64,000 bases of DNA from SHZI01 sp041396045 (lineage in GTDB: Bacteria; Pseudomonadota; Gammaproteobacteria; Steroidobacterales; GCA-2729495), in contig JAWKZI010000005.1 in the NCBI GenBank assembly GCA_041396045.1, positions 1 to 64,000 on the forward strand. Reading direction: 5' to 3'. Position numbers and translations under genes: made by a program. Of this stretch, positions 49,079-60,553 are shown in pieces. Position 1 is the stretch's first letter. Each line of letters opens with the position of its first letter. The notes beneath the pieces were generated by a model that was not told where the DNA came from, did not search any database, and was given only the letters and a program-made list of their open reading frames with translations.

Positions 49079-51565
49079 TCAGTGGATTTTTGGCTTCCAC
49101 CGACGCAAGAACAACGAGTTTGTCACGACACTGACGCTACTCATCGCCATTGCCGCACCCGCCAGCGCCGGGCTCAGAAAGCCGAAGGCAGCCAGTGGAA
49201 TACCAATAATATTGTAGATGAAGGCCCAGAACAGGTTCTGCTTGATCTTGCGGAAGGTGGCGCGGCTGGCCTGAATGGCGCCGGCGACCAGACGCGGATC
49301 CGGGCGCATCAGCGTTATGCCGGCAGTTTCCATGGCGATGTCGGTGCCGGTGCCCATGGCAATGCCGACGTCAGCGGCCGCCAGGGCCGGCGCATCATTG
49401 ATGCCGTCGCCAATCATGCCGACCACACGGCCGGCCTTGCGCAGTTCGTTGACGGTCTCTGCCTTGCCTTCCGGCCGAACTGCGCCGCGGGCTTCGTCCA
49501 GACCGGCCTCCCGACCTACCGCGGCAGCAACCAGTTCAGCATCGCCGGACAACATTAATGTACGCACCTTCATGCGCTTGAGTTCTGAAATTGCTTGCAG
49601 CGCTTCCGGACGCAGCGGGTCGGCAATCGCCAGTACGCCGAGGACGCCGTCCTTGTCGGCAACGTATACCGCTGTGCGGCCCTGCTGTTCCCAATCGTGG
49701 ATGTGGTCAGCGGCTGTACCCGTATCGATGCCGAGTTCGGCCATCAGCGCGGTGTTGCCTATATGTATTTCACGACCGTCCACGGTTCCGCTGACGCCAC
49801 GACCAGTATGGCTGCGGAAGTCTGTCACGACGCTTTGCGATAGCTGTCGTTCCCTGGCTGCAGTCAGCACCGCTTTGGCCAGCGGGTGCTCGCTACCGTG
49901 CTGCACAGAGGCGGCCAGTTGCAGTACCTGATCCTCGGTTCCCTGGAAAGCTGTCATTCCCACGAGCGTCGGTTTGCCTTCGGTCAGCGTGCCGGTTTTG
50001 TCGAACACAATGGTGTTGAGCCGATGGGCACGCTCCAGCGATTCAACATCCTTGATCAGGATGCCGGACCGGGCCGCGGCACCGGTACCCGTCATGATGG
50101 CTGTCGGCGTGGCCAGACCCAGTGCGCAGGGGCAGGCGATGACCAGCACGGCAACCGCAGACACAAAGGCCGGCTCGAAAGTGCCGAGGACGCCATAGGT
50201 GACGGCGAACGTAATGGCCGAGATGACGACCACGATCGGTACAAAGATTGCACTGACTTTGTCCACGAGGCGTTGCACCGGCGCCTTGCCGCCCTGGGCG
50301 TTTTCCACGAGCCGGATGATGCGCGCCAGTGTCGAGTCGGCACCAACTGCGGTTGCGCGAATGGCCAGAAGCCCCGTGCCATTGATGGCGCCACCGGTAA
50401 CATGGCTGCCGGGTTGCTTGTCTACTGGCAGGCTCTCGCCGGTGATCAGCGATTCATCAAGCTCACTGCGCCCGGATTCCACCTCGCCATCCACCGGAAT
50501 ACGCTCACCGGGGCGGACGATGACGATATTGCCCGCGCTGACTTCGTTGATCGCGACTTCGTGCTCCGTGCCGTCGGCATGGCGAACGCGAGCAGTCTGC
50601 GGGCGCAGATCCATCAACTGCCGGATGGCAGCCGTGGTTCCGCGCTTCGCCCGGCTTTCCAGGAATTTGCCGAGCAGTACCAGCGTAATGATGATCACCG
50701 ACGCTTCGAAATAGAGCTTGCCCCTGGCACCATCGAAACCAAGCGTGGCCAGCAGATAAACGCTGTAGCCGAAGGCGGCGCTGGTGCCCATTACGACGAG
50801 CACGTCCATGTTGCCGGAACGCGCCTTGATGGCCTTCCAGGCAGAACGATAGAAGCGTGCGCCGATAACAAACTGCACCGGAGCCGCCAGCAGCAGTTCA
50901 GTCCAGGCAGGCAGATGCCAGTGCTGGTTCATGTACATCGCCACCATCTGCAGCAGCAGCGGTGTGGCGAAAGCGGCAGAAATCAAGAGAATGATGAACT
51001 CCCGCTTGAGATGTGCTGCTTCGCGCTGGCGATGCTCTTCCTCAGCCTGTGCTTGTGAGGCCGCCGGCGATTCAATGCGGGCGTTGTAGCCAGCTTTGGT
51101 AACGGCCGCGGCCAGATCCGACAGTCGGGTAACGCCGGCAAGGCCGCGTACATCGGCTCGCTCGATGGCAAGATTCACATTGGCCTCTACAACGCCCGGG
51201 ACCTTTTGCAGGGCCTTTTCAACCCGGGAGACGCAGGCACTGCAGGTCATTCCCTCGACCGGGAAGGCAAACTTCTCGGTAGGTACCTCAAAGCCGGCCT
51301 TGACGATGGCGTCGGCGATCGCGGGAACCTGCAACTCGGCAGCGTCGTAGCTGACATCGGCCCGCTCAATCGCAAAATTGACGTTGGCGGCATTGACGCC
51401 ATGCACCAGCCCCAGGGCCTTCTCGAGTCGTGTGGCACAGGCGCTGCAGGTCATGCCGCGAACCGGCAGGTCGATATGGCTCAGTCCAGTGCCAGCAGGG
51501 CCACGGTCACGCGCTTTGGATTCGGGCATAACGCCGGCGGTTGCTTCTGCGGGAACTGAATTCAT
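49079..51565 (-). CDS. copA: P-type Cu(I)-exporting ATPase CopA
   Basis: 828 residues in one frame. Two N-terminal HMA domains, each with GMTCSAC (about residues 37-43 and 104-110), then eight membrane helices. The metal site CPC is in VIACPCALGLATP, the phosphorylation site is DKTGTLTEG, followed by HP (SEHPLAKA), GDGINDAPAL and the late YN...N and M-x-x-S-S copper-site residues. Exports Cu(I) from cytoplasm to periplasm. The copZ neighbour completes the module. No CueR-type regulator gene is adjacent, so copper control must be elsewhere. Confidence 0.95.
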   Translation of the reverse strand: MNSVPAEATAGVMPESKARDRGPAGTGLSHIDLPVRGMTCSACATRLEKALGLVHGVNAANVNFAIERADVSYDAAELQVPAIADAIVKAGFEVPTEKFAFPVEGMTCSACVSRVEKALQKVPGVVEANVNLAIERADVRGLAGVTRLSDLAAAVTKAGYNARIESPAASQAQAEEEHRQREAAHLKREFIILLISAAFATPLLLQMVAMYMNQHWHLPAWTELLLAAPVQFVIGARFYRSAWKAIKARSGNMDVLVVMGTSAAFGYSVYLLATLGFDGARGKLYFEASVIIITLVLLGKFLESRAKRGTTAAIRQLMDLRPQTARVRHADGTEHEVAINEVSAGNIVIVRPGERIPVDGEVESGRSELDESLITGESLPVDKQPGSHVTGGAINGTGLLAIRATAVGADSTLARIIRLVENAQGGKAPVQRLVDKVSAIFVPIVVVISAITFAVTYGVLGTFEPAFVSAVAVLVIACPCALGLATPTAIMTGTGAAARSGILIKDVESLERAHRLNTIVFDKTGTLTEGKPTLVGMTAFQGTEDQVLQLAASVQHGSEHPLAKAVLTAARERQLSQSVVTDFRSHTGRGVSGTVDGREIHIGNTALMAELGIDTGTAADHIHDWEQQGRTAVYVADKDGVLGVLAIADPLRPEALQAISELKRMKVRTLMLSGDAELVAAAVGREAGLDEARGAVRPEGKAETVNELRKAGRVVGMIGDGINDAPALAAADVGIAMGTGTDIAMETAGITLMRPDPRLVAGAIQASRATFRKIKQNLFWAFIYNIIGIPLAAFGFLSPALAGAAMAMSSVSVVTNSLFLRRWKPKIH

Positions 51566-51706
51566 GGCTGGGTCCTTGTCGTCGCTGTGGTCATCAACCG
51601 TACATGGTAGCGCCGTCGGACAGAAGCGGGGCTGTCAATCGCGGGATGCGGCCAATAGCCTCACATTGGGCCGCAACTGACGGTTTTCAAGTACCGGCGA
51701 GTCACT

Positions 51707-52453
51707 TTAGCGCGATGGCAGTACCGTGCGGCGGCGCGGGCCCTGAAACAGGCTGATGAACTGCGTGAATACGCTATCGCCCAAGGTGCGGGAGCGCGCA
51801 ATAAACTGTGGCGTTTCGGCCGCGATAGTCAAGGGGTCGATCGTGCCCTTCAGCGCAGCAAGTTCCCGCTTGTTGGCCGGCGCCTTCAGCCAGCGATCGA
51901 TCATTGGCTGGTCCACCTCCAGATGAAACTGCAGCCCGTAGACGTTTCGACCGAAGCGGAATGCCTGGTGCGGGCAGGCGGCTGAGCTCGCCAGGTGAAC
52001 AGCGCCGTCAGGAATGGCAAAGGTATCGCCGTGCCACTGGAAGATTTTCTCGGCGCTGGCGAAATGCCGGAACAGTGGATCGCGCCGCCCGTGATCGGTG
52101 GGAACAACGTCATACCAGCCGATCTCCTTGCCGGGATTACGCGATACGGGTGCGCCAAGTGCGCGGGCCAGGAGTTGTGCGCCCAGGCAGATGCCTAGCA
52201 CGGGCTTGCCATCTCGAACGGCAGCCTGAATTGCCGTGACTTCAATTGCCAGGTGGCGATGACGGGTGACATGGTCGCAATTCATCGGCCCGCCGAGAAC
52301 GATCAGGCCATCGTAGGCATCCATATCGGGGACAGCATCCGGATGACGACCGAAATTGACATAACGGATGCGGAAGCCGGCATCGCGCAGCAGAGGATCC
52401 AGCGTGCCAAGGATTTCGTGAGGAACGTGCTGGAAGACGAGGAGGCGACGCAT
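51707..52453 (-). CDS. class I glutamine amidotransferase (GuaA-type domain, stand-alone)
   Basis: 248 residues. The nucleophile Cys is in LGICLGAQLLARALG and the His-Glu pair in LQFHLEVDQ; VLGGPMNCD is the usual oxyanion segment. It is a free-standing GATase1 of the GMP-synthase-like group, often annotated as glutamine amidotransferase of unknown acceptor. Starts 29 bases after the cti stop on the same strand, and could be the last gene of that operon. The acceptor substrate is not identifiable. Confidence 0.8.
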   Translation of the reverse strand: MRRLLVFQHVPHEILGTLDPLLRDAGFRIRYVNFGRHPDAVPDMDAYDGLIVLGGPMNCDHVTRHRHLAIEVTAIQAAVRDGKPVLGICLGAQLLARALGAPVSRNPGKEIGWYDVVPTDHGRRDPLFRHFASAEKIFQWHGDTFAIPDGAVHLASSAACPHQAFRFGRNVYGLQFHLEVDQPMIDRWLKAPANKRELAALKGTIDPLTIAAETPQFIARSRTLGDSVFTQFISLFQGPRRRTVLPSR

Positions 52454-52482
52454 ACGGCGGACTCCGGGCTTTTTCCGCGTGT

Positions 52483-54838
52483 CTAGCGATTGTCCAGGCG
52501 GTTGTAGTCGAGGAGGCCGGATTCCACTGGCTGGGTGCTGGCGTAGTAGTCGAGCAACCAGTCACTGTAGGCCCAGAATTGCGGATTGGTTCGCCGGACG
52601 CCAAAGTCATCGAGCAGATGACGAAAGTCAGCTTCACTGGCCAGGCTGGCCATGGCCGCAGTGAGTGCCGGCAGTTTGCCGGCAGGAACTTCCAGCATCA
52701 CATTGGGATAGGAACCGGCGAAGCCCGGAATGACCGATAGCGTCTGCTCTTTGGGTATCAAGCGCTTCTTTTCGCCGAACAGCGATGCCACATTGGTGTG
52801 CGCGATGTTGTTCACCAGACTGTAGACCTTGCCATCGCTGCGCAGCAGTGCCAGTTCGGGAAACCACTCCAGGGCGCTGCCCCGCACGGCAGCCAGGTCC
52901 TGTATCGCCGTCTGTGCCGAAGCTTGTCGCGTAGATGGGCTTGCAGACTGATAAACGGGATCGGGCGCGATTACCTTCGGACCCAGGCGTGCTTCAAGCA
53001 AACTGAAGAATTCCATGAACGGGTCATCCGTCCTGTAGGCAATGCCCGAGGCGTCGGCCGATATGGTCTGCAACGCATTGGCGTAATCGGCAACATGGGA
53101 GGTCGCATCCCGATACCAGTTGCTCAGGGTCGCCTGGGCGACGTCGTCGGGCAGAAAGGCCAGAAAGTTCATCTCGCCTTCCATGCGCAGAAAGTCCATG
53201 TACAGCCTGCTCAGCAACTGGTGTCCGACATTGCCGTAAACATCGAAGTCCGCCACCAGCAGGTAGTGAATGCGCTCGAGCAGGGGGTAGCCAATCAACC
53301 AGGCAGTCTGCGGCCGGCCACCGCGCAGGCCCTTCAGGACGGCGGCACTGTCGTAGTGTCTGAACACGGTCAATGCAGCGTTCTGGTTATTCCCGTCGCC
53401 ATCCCAGACCAGATCCAGCGTGATGGGATTGGTCTCGTTCAGGCGCTTGCCCAGATACGTGGCCTTGGCCTCCAGATAGCCCTTCTGCAGTTTCGAATAT
53501 TTGAGCCAGGCGGACAGGGGCCGCAAGGTGCTGCCTTCCTCCGCTGGCAGACGCAGGAAGTCCGCCATATCGGCGAGCTGCTCGTTGCCAGCCCTGGCGG
53601 TTGGAGAATCCGGATTGGCAAACACGACCCAGAAATGATCGGTAATTACGTTCAGCGAGACCTGGCCACGACAGACCGGACCCTTGATGAAACCCATGAT
53701 GGTGAATTCCGCTTCGTCGAGCATGAACCGGTATCGACTGTCTGCCGGAATTTCACGAAAGATGACGAAGGGATTGGCGGCAGAGTCGCCGTAGCCTGGC
53801 AGGGTGGTGACCCTGTAGTCGCGATCCAGAAACAGGGTGTTCCAACGCTTCATGCGCGTCGTGTCCAGCGCATAGGGCATGTGGTTCTTTTCGGTGATTG
53901 TTTCCTCAACCTTGCGCAGGCGGTAGTAGAACGGCTCCGGTCCCGGGTCGTCGTACGGGCGCCGTGTGGCGATTTCACGCAGTGGCTCGCCAGGCGGGGT
54001 CATGGAACGCACCAGCCGGAAGAAGTGCTGGCTTCCGGCTTGCGGAAAATGCAGGTGGGCGAGAAAGAGATGCTCGTAGATATACCGGTTCGCGAGCCGG
54101 CCCTTGGACGTTTCGTTGTTGAAGAAGGTCTCCCAGGTGACGATCTGCTGTACTTCCTCAGGGGTTGGTCCGGGTGCCGGGCTGCTCCTGGCGCCTTGGG
54201 CCAGCCAGGCTTCCAGTGTGGCAAACTCCTGCGTGCTGAGCGCCGGCAGGCCGTAGGGCATCCCCCATAACGGGTACTTGCGCTCGTAAGCATCCATGTC
54301 GTCGATCTGTGGGCACTGCTGTTTGCGATCCAGTGCAAAATCGTAGCTGTCCGGCAGGATCGGGCTGGACGGCGGCGGCGCAGCTTGCTTCAGGTTCAGC
54401 AACCGATAAAGGACGCCCCCGCGCGCATTCGCCGCCGGGGTCTGTTCCCGTTCGTTCAATACCGGATAGAAGCCTTTGTCGCGCCAGTCGGCCGTCGTTT
54501 GGCCGTCGATGAACAGGCGGGTCGGGAAGGCAGCCCGCAATCGACCGCCGTCGTACACCTTGGTGGCGTTCGCGCCGCGATCGATACCCTCTGGTGCAGT
54601 CAGCTTCAACTGGCAGGGTGCGTCGTAGCACGCATGGCAGACCACGCAGCGCCGGTCCAGGAGATCTTTCACGTCGCCGTGGTAGTCGATCTGGCCCGCA
54701 GTCGCCGTGCTATCGGTCAGCGTACGGTCCTGGACCGTTGGTGCGCCGAACTGCTGATCGAGTTGATAGGTGGTGTAGGCGGCGCAACCGCCCAGAATGA
54801 CCATGAGAGCTGCCAGGCTGGCTCGAACGCAGTTTCAT
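52483..54838 (-). CDS. cti: fatty acid cis/trans isomerase Cti, frameshift in the signal peptide
   Basis: Periplasmic heme-c enzyme converting cis to trans unsaturated membrane fatty acids under solvent or heat stress. The main frame from 54804 gives 773 residues, with the c-heme motif CVVCH (in RRCVVCHACYDAPCQL) near residue 53, the Cti segments YPLWGMPYGLPALS and FPTRLFIDG, and the C-terminal LLDYYASTQPVESG. The natural start is probably the ATG at 54838 (MKLRS), then one extra base near 54820, then ASLAALMVILGGC, which makes a signal peptide with a lipobox-like GGC. Length agrees with the Pseudomonas enzymes. Cotranscribed with the ior gene upstream. Confidence 0.87.
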
Positions 54839-54874
54839 GGTCGGCTTCCCCGTCATACCGGAGCGTGCATTTTG

Positions 54875-57800
54875 TCAGAATTGGCGCGATGCCGGGCTGT
54901 TTCTCCATTCCGTCATCAGGGCCGTCCATTTGCTGCGTGCGGCAATCAGGTGACGTTCTTTCACATGGCCATAGCCGCGAATGTCTTCCGGGATGCTGGC
55001 TATGCGGACGGCAAGCGGCAGATTATCGGCACGCAGTCCGGTCAGCAGTTCACTGATGCAGTCCTGGTATTCCCCGATCAATGCGCGCTCGGTCCTGCGC
55101 TCTGCGGTACGTCCGAAGGGATCCGAATGCAGTACCGCGCAAACCTTGGAGGCGTGAGAGTATCCGGAAGGCCACGCGCACCCAGGGGCCGAACGGACGC
55201 TTGGCAAGTTCGCCCCGGCTGTTGCGCCTGGCCAGCAGGGGCGGTGCCAGATAGTGCACGATCCGGTAGTCGCCATCGAACTGCGCGGCGACCTGCCGGG
55301 TAAATTCCGGATCGGTGTGCAGGCGGGCTACTTCGTATTCGTCCTTGTAGGCCATCAACTTGAAAAGGTATCGCGCCACTGCCTGACTTAGTGCAGTACC
55401 CATCGCCAGCGGTGCTTCGGCCTCACGCACCTGTTGCACAAACGTTTCGTATGCCGTTGCCCAGGCAGTGTCCTGGTAGGCAGTCAGATAGGCGATGCGG
55501 TCTGCCACCATCGATTCCAGCGTATCCGGCTTCGTGGCGGAAACTGCTGGTGAAGTACCAAGCCGCGCCATGATCCCGGGCAGATCATGGGCGCAGGCGC
55601 GTCCCCAGTCGAAGGCGGCCTGGTTGGTCTGCACATCCGTATCGTTGAGTTCAATTGCTTGCAGCAGCGATTCACGGCGCAGAGGTATACGGCCTTTCTG
55701 CCAGGCAAAGCCCAGAATCAGCAGGCTGCTGTAGATGGAATTGCCGAACAGACGCATTGCAATTCCATCGGCATCCAGCTTTGCCACTGGCGCTTCGTTC
55801 TGCGATTCCTGTTTGCCATGGACGCTGGCAGCACGGTAGATGGCGGCCTCGCACGCTGCCGCCGGAAATTGCCAGTCGGGGTTCTGCACGAAACCAGCCG
55901 TCGGTGAGCCGTGATTGTTCAGGACCACGAAGGTACGACCGGGTTGCATCAGTGCCAGTGTGCTGCGGTCCGCAGTAACGATGGCATCACAACCAACGAC
56001 CAGGTCGGCTTTCGCGGTATCCACCCTGGTCGAGAATATGGCGTCCTGCCGGTTGGCGATCTGCACATGACTCCAGGTCGCTCCGCCTTTTTGCGCGAGG
56101 CCGGCCGCGTCCTGCGTGACTACACCTTTACCCTCCAGGTGCGCAGCCATGCCCAGCAACTGGCCAGCCGTGATGATGCCGGTGCCGCCAATGCCTGCAA
56201 TGACGATGCCCACGGTGTGTTCTGCATCGGGCAGGCGCGGCAGCGGCACGGTTGGCGCCGGTTCAAGCCCGCCATTCCGATCGATACCTGTACGCGGCTT
56301 GCGTCGGGTGCCACCCTCCACCGTAATGAAGCTCGGGCAAAAGCCCTTCAGGCAGGAATAGTCAAAATTGCAGGTGCTCTGATTGATGCGTCGCTTGCGG
56401 CCATAGGGCGTTTCGACGGGTTCAACGGACAGACAGTTGCTCTGAACGGAGCAGTCTCCGCAACCTTCACAGACCAGTTCATTGATAAGCACAGTACGTG
56501 CAGGTGCTGGTAGCGTGCCGCGCTTTCGTTGTCGACGTTTTTCGGTTGCGCAGGTCTGATCGTAGATGATGACCGTACAGCCGGGAATCTGGCGCAGATC
56601 GCGCTGGATGTCGTCCAGCTCATCCCGGTGGCGAACCGTGGTGCCGGGCGCCAGCGCGGCGCCGTGTTGATACTTTTCAGGTTCATCGCTGACCACCACG
56701 AGACGACGTACACCCTCGGCCTTGAGTTCGTGCGTCATGGCCGGCACGTGCATGTTGCCTTCCACTGGCTGGCCGCCGGTCATCGCGACCGCATCGTTGA
56801 ACAGGATCTTGTAGGTGATGTTTACGCCGGCTGCGATGGCCTGGCGAATTGCCAGCAACCCGGAATGGAAGTAGGTGCCGTCGCCCAGATTGGCGAAGAT
56901 GTGCTTCTCCGTGGTGAACGGCGCCTGCCCGACCCAGCTCACACCTTCGCCGCCCATCTGGCTGAAGGTGCTGGTGCTGCGATCCATCCACAATGTCATG
57001 TAGTGGCAGCCGATGCCGGCCACCGCACGGGAGCCTTCCGGAACGCGGGTGCTGGTGTTGTGCGGACAGCCGCTGCAGTACCACGGCGGACGGTCCGGCA
57101 GGGGCGAGGTCGTGCCGCTCGCGGTTAGCTGTCCGGCATCGAGACGGCGCTCCGCCCAGTCGATGGTATCCAGACGTGCTTTCATCCGGGCGGCGATGTC
57201 GGCACTGACGCCGAGCTTCATCAAACGGCCGGCGATGGCTTTCGCAATGATGGCTGGCGTCAGGTCCGCCTTTGCCTGCAGCAGCCAGTTGTCGCTGGGG
57301 TTGGGGTGGCTCCATTCACCGCCGGTTGCATCGCCCCGGGGCTCGTCGAACTTGCCAAGCACATTGGGTCGTACGTCGGCACGCCAGTTATAGAGTTCTT
57401 CCTTGAGCTGATATTCCAGCATCTGGCGCTTTTCCTCGACGACGAGGATTTCCTGGAGTCCCTGTGCAAAGTCCCGGGTGATGGTCGCTTCCAGCGGCCA
57501 CACGACATTGACCTTGTGCAGCCGAATCCCCAGGGATCGGCAAGTCGGGTCGTCGAGGCCGAGATCTGCCAGCGCCTGACGAGTGTCGTTGAAGCTTTTG
57601 CCGCTGGCCATGATCCCGAAGCGGTCGTCGTTGGTCTGAATGACGTTGTAGTTCAGCCGGTTCGCCCGCACGTAAGCAATGGCGGCGTACCACTTGTAGT
57701 CCATCAGCCGCGCTTCCTGTTGCAACGGCGGGTCCGGCCAGCGGATGTGCAGCCCACCCGGTGGCATTGCAAAGTCTTCCGGCAGCACGATGCGAACCCG

Positions 57801-58499
57801 GTCCGGATCGATCTCCACGGTGGACGAACTTTCCACCACTTCCTGAATCGTCTTCATCGCGCTCCACACACCGGCAAAGCGGCTCAGCGCAATGGCGTGG
57901 AGGCCCATGTCGAGAATGTCCTGGGCGCTGGATGGGAAAAATACCGGCAGGCCGCAGGCTTTGAAAATGTGGTCACTCTGATGAGGGGCCGTGCTGCTCT
58001 TTGCCACATGGTCATCGCCAGCCACAGCGATTACGCCGCCATGCTGCGCGGTACCGGCCAGGTTGGCATGTTTGAATACGTCGGCACAGCGGTCTACGCC
58101 GGGGCCCTTGCCGTACCAGATGCTGAACACGCCATCGTATTTGCGGCTCTGCGGATAGAGATCCAGTTGCTGGGTTCCCCACACGGCAGTTGCCGCCAGT
58201 TCTTCATTGACGCCGGGCTGAAAGACGATCTGGCGCGTTGCCAGAAAGCGGCTGGCTCGCCACAGAGCCTGATCGTAGCCGCCGAGCGGGCTGCCCCGGT
58301 AGCCGCTGATGAATCCGGCCGTGTTCAAGCCGGCTGCCTGATCGCGGACCCGCTGCAACATCGGCAGCTGAACCAATGCCTGTACGCCACTCATGAAAGC
58401 ACGACCGCGTTCGAGCGCGTACTTGTCGTCCAGCGTGACGGTATCGACGGACGTCAATGGATTATGTGCCGGACCTTCGCTGGTGGCGTCATTGCTCAT
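54875..58499 (-). CDS. fused indolepyruvate ferredoxin oxidoreductase (2-oxoacid:acceptor oxidoreductase), frameshift near 3' end
   Basis: Thiamine- and Fe-S-dependent oxidoreductase turning arylpyruvates or branched 2-oxoacids into acyl-CoA. N-terminal pyrimidine-binding domain (GFISGYRGSPLGGYD), TPP-binding GDGTYFHSG, a ferredoxin-like cluster region (CEGCGDCSVQSNC, then CNFDYSCLKGFCPSF), the gamma domain (VIAGIGGTGIITAGQLLG) and a C-terminal DUF6537-like region. The main frame stops at 55050, but family sequence continues from about 55145 in another frame (FGRTAERRTERALIGEYQ, IRGYGHVKERH) to 54875, giving about 1,207 residues. Start ATG 58499 (MSNDATSEG); a frame extends to 58523. Confidence 0.88.
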
Positions 58500-58543
58500 G
58501 GTGTGCCACTTCGCATCGTGCAAGGAAGTCCCGGGGACCAGAT

Positions 58544-59701
58544 TCAGGATTGGGGATTTTTGACCGCTGCGTTTTCGGCAACGCGTCCTTCAACAAACTC
58601 CGGTGCCATCAAGCCGGGCTCAGACGCGGTTCGATGACTGCGTTTGGCGCGGATGGCGTTGACGAGCTCCAGTGCCGTATGTTCAGTGGGTGGCAGACAG
58701 GCATCGCTTGAGTGGAGCGGTACGACGCGCTGGCCCCAACGAACCAGGTGCGCGCAGAGGGTCAGCCCACCGCCGAATCCGGGCATCAGCAGCGTAGAGC
58801 CGGGATGCACGCGGCCTGCCTCCAACGCTTCGACCAGCGCAACCGGCACGGTGGCAGCCGACATGTTTCCGTAGCGTTCGAGCGTCAAGTACACCTTGCT
58901 CATTGGCACTTTCACCGATCGGGCAACCGATTCGATAATGCGCAGATTGGCCTGGTGAGGCACGACGAGATCAATGTCGTCGGCACCGATGCCTGCCTTG
59001 GCCAGAACTTTGGCGGATGCCTCGGCCATGCCACGTACCGCCCGCCTGAAAATCTCCTGTCCGTCGAAATCCCACAGCGTGTCGCCCAGGGAAACCCCAC
59101 GGTTGGCATAGGTACAACCCATGCCGCGAACCCGAAGTATTTGGCGGGCGTCGGCGTAACAGCCAAGCTGATCGGCAATCAGGCCCGCTGGTTCATCCGT
59201 TGCTTCCAGAACAACGGCGGCGGCGCCGTCGCCAAACAGAACGGCAACGTTCCGGTTTTCCCAATCCATATACGGGGAAATCAGTTCCACCCCGATCACC
59301 AGCGCCCGGCGTATCGAGCCGCAACGGATCATGGCAGTGGCGCTGGATAGCCCGTACAGAAAACTGGTGCAGGCGGTGTTGATGTCCATTGCACCGGCAT
59401 TGTCTGCGCCCAGTGCGACCTGTACGCCGGAGGCACAGTTCGGAACCTGCTCGTCGTTGCTGCAACTGCCGTAGACGATCAGGTCGAGCTCAGTGGCCTC
59501 GATGCCGGCACAGGCAAGGGCATGCGAACTGGCAACAGTGGCCAGGTCTATGGCCGATACGTGCGAGATGCGCCGCTCGCGCATCCCTGTTCGTGAAGTG
59601 ATCCACTCATCGTTGGTGCTGAGAAACGTGGCAAGGTCCGCGTTGCTGAGGACCGCCGGTGGCATGCATTTGCCCCAGCCAGTGATAGCGGCATAGGTCA
59701 T
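58544..59701 (-). CDS. beta-ketoacyl-ACP synthase III-like enzyme (FabH family) with C-terminal extension
   Basis: 385 residues, about 55 longer than typical FabH. Catalytic Cys in NTACTSFLYGL, His in VPHQANLRIIE, Asn in ERYGNMSAA; WITSRTGMRERR is the usual N-terminal signature and GAAAVVLE the mid-motif. The core ends near residue 330, and a basic, low-complexity tail (IRAKRSHRTASEPG) follows. It may start fatty-acid synthesis, or act in a secondary pathway. Transcribed with ior and cti (44-base gap to ior). Confidence 0.85.
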   Translation of the reverse strand: MTYAAITGWGKCMPPAVLSNADLATFLSTNDEWITSRTGMRERRISHVSAIDLATVASSHALACAGIEATELDLIVYGSCSNDEQVPNCASGVQVALGADNAGAMDINTACTSFLYGLSSATAMIRCGSIRRALVIGVELISPYMDWENRNVAVLFGDGAAAVVLEATDEPAGLIADQLGCYADARQILRVRGMGCTYANRGVSLGDTLWDFDGQEIFRRAVRGMAEASAKVLAKAGIGADDIDLVVPHQANLRIIESVARSVKVPMSKVYLTLERYGNMSAATVPVALVEALEAGRVHPGSTLLMPGFGGGLTLCAHLVRWGQRVVPLHSSDACLPPTEHTALELVNAIRAKRSHRTASEPGLMAPEFVEGRVAENAAVKNPQS

Positions 59702-59767
59702 TGGGCGAGTGTACAGCCAATCGGCCTGGTCGTAGGGCCACTCGACAAATTGTGGTTGAAGCCGCTG

Positions 59768-60553
59768 CTATCGTTGATCCGGCGTGAGCCGGAAGGTGTC
59801 GGCGTCCTGCCAGGCGGGAAACTTCTGGCGGTAACGCGTCAGGGCGTCGTGGCTGAGTGCGACCGTGGCCTGGCCGGGCTCGGCGCCCAGGTCTGCCAGG
59901 CACTCACCCAGAAAGTCGTGGACGCTGCTGTCACCGGCATAGGCAATGCTGTTGCCATCGCTGCCGACGCGATTGACACCTGCCACGTAGCACTGGTTCT
60001 CGACGGCACGTGCCGGGAGCAGCGTGGTCCAGGCACTGCGTCGGGCAGCCGGCCAGTTGGCCACATATACAAGCAGATCGAATTCATTGATGCCGCGACT
60101 CCAGACCGGGAAACGCAAGTCGTAGCAGACCATCGGGCAGATTCGCCAGCCGTTCAGTTCGACGATCAGCCGTTGTTGTCCCGCTGTGTAATGGTGGTGT
60201 TCACCGGCCATCCGGAACAGATGACGCTTGTCGTAGTACTGGCACTGGCCATCGGGAGTGGCCCACAGGAAGCGATTGAAGTACTGGCCGCCATTGGCGA
60301 TGTTCAGGCTGCCACACAGCGTCACACCACGTTCCCGCGCCAGGTCTGTCAGCCAGCGCACACTGGGCCCTGACATCGGCTCGGCGTAGGTGGCAGCGTC
60401 CATCGTGAAGCCAGTCGTGAACATCTCCGGCAGGATTGCCACATCAGTGTTGACCGGCAGGCTGTGTACCAGTTCGGCGAAATGCTCGCGATTAGCCGCC
60501 TGGTCATGCCAGGCGAGGCTGGTCTGCAACAGGGTAATGGTCAGATCTTGCAC
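59768..60553 (-). CDS. omega-amidase (nitrilase superfamily, YafV-like)
   Basis: 261 residues. The Glu-Lys-Cys triad is visible as LPEMFTTGF, YYDKRHLFRMAGE and VCYDLRFPVWSR. It matches the omega-amidases that hydrolyse 2-oxoglutaramate or 2-oxosuccinamate left after glutamine or asparagine transamination. The start overlaps the 3' end of the aminotransferase gene by 13 bases. This gene pair forms the glutamine transaminase/omega-amidase couple used in methionine salvage. Confidence 0.88.
   Translation of the reverse strand: MQDLTITLLQTSLAWHDQAANREHFAELVHSLPVNTDVAILPEMFTTGFTMDAATYAEPMSGPSVRWLTDLARERGVTLCGSLNIANGGQYFNRFLWATPDGQCQYYDKRHLFRMAGEHHHYTAGQQRLIVELNGWRICPMVCYDLRFPVWSRGINEFDLLVYVANWPAARRSAWTTLLPARAVENQCYVAGVNRVGSDGNSIAYAGDSSVHDFLGECLADLGAEPGQATVALSHDALTRYRQKFPAWQDADTFRLTPDQR

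Noticed and set aside
52798..54270. 490-codon plus-strand open frame
   Set aside because: It is antisense to cti, has no recognisable domain, and reads as low-complexity basic sequence; the minus strand carries the real gene with a heme-c motif.
57306..58637. 443-codon plus-strand open frame
   Set aside because: Antisense to the indolepyruvate oxidoreductase gene, which has full family motifs; GC-rich codon bias explains the open frame.
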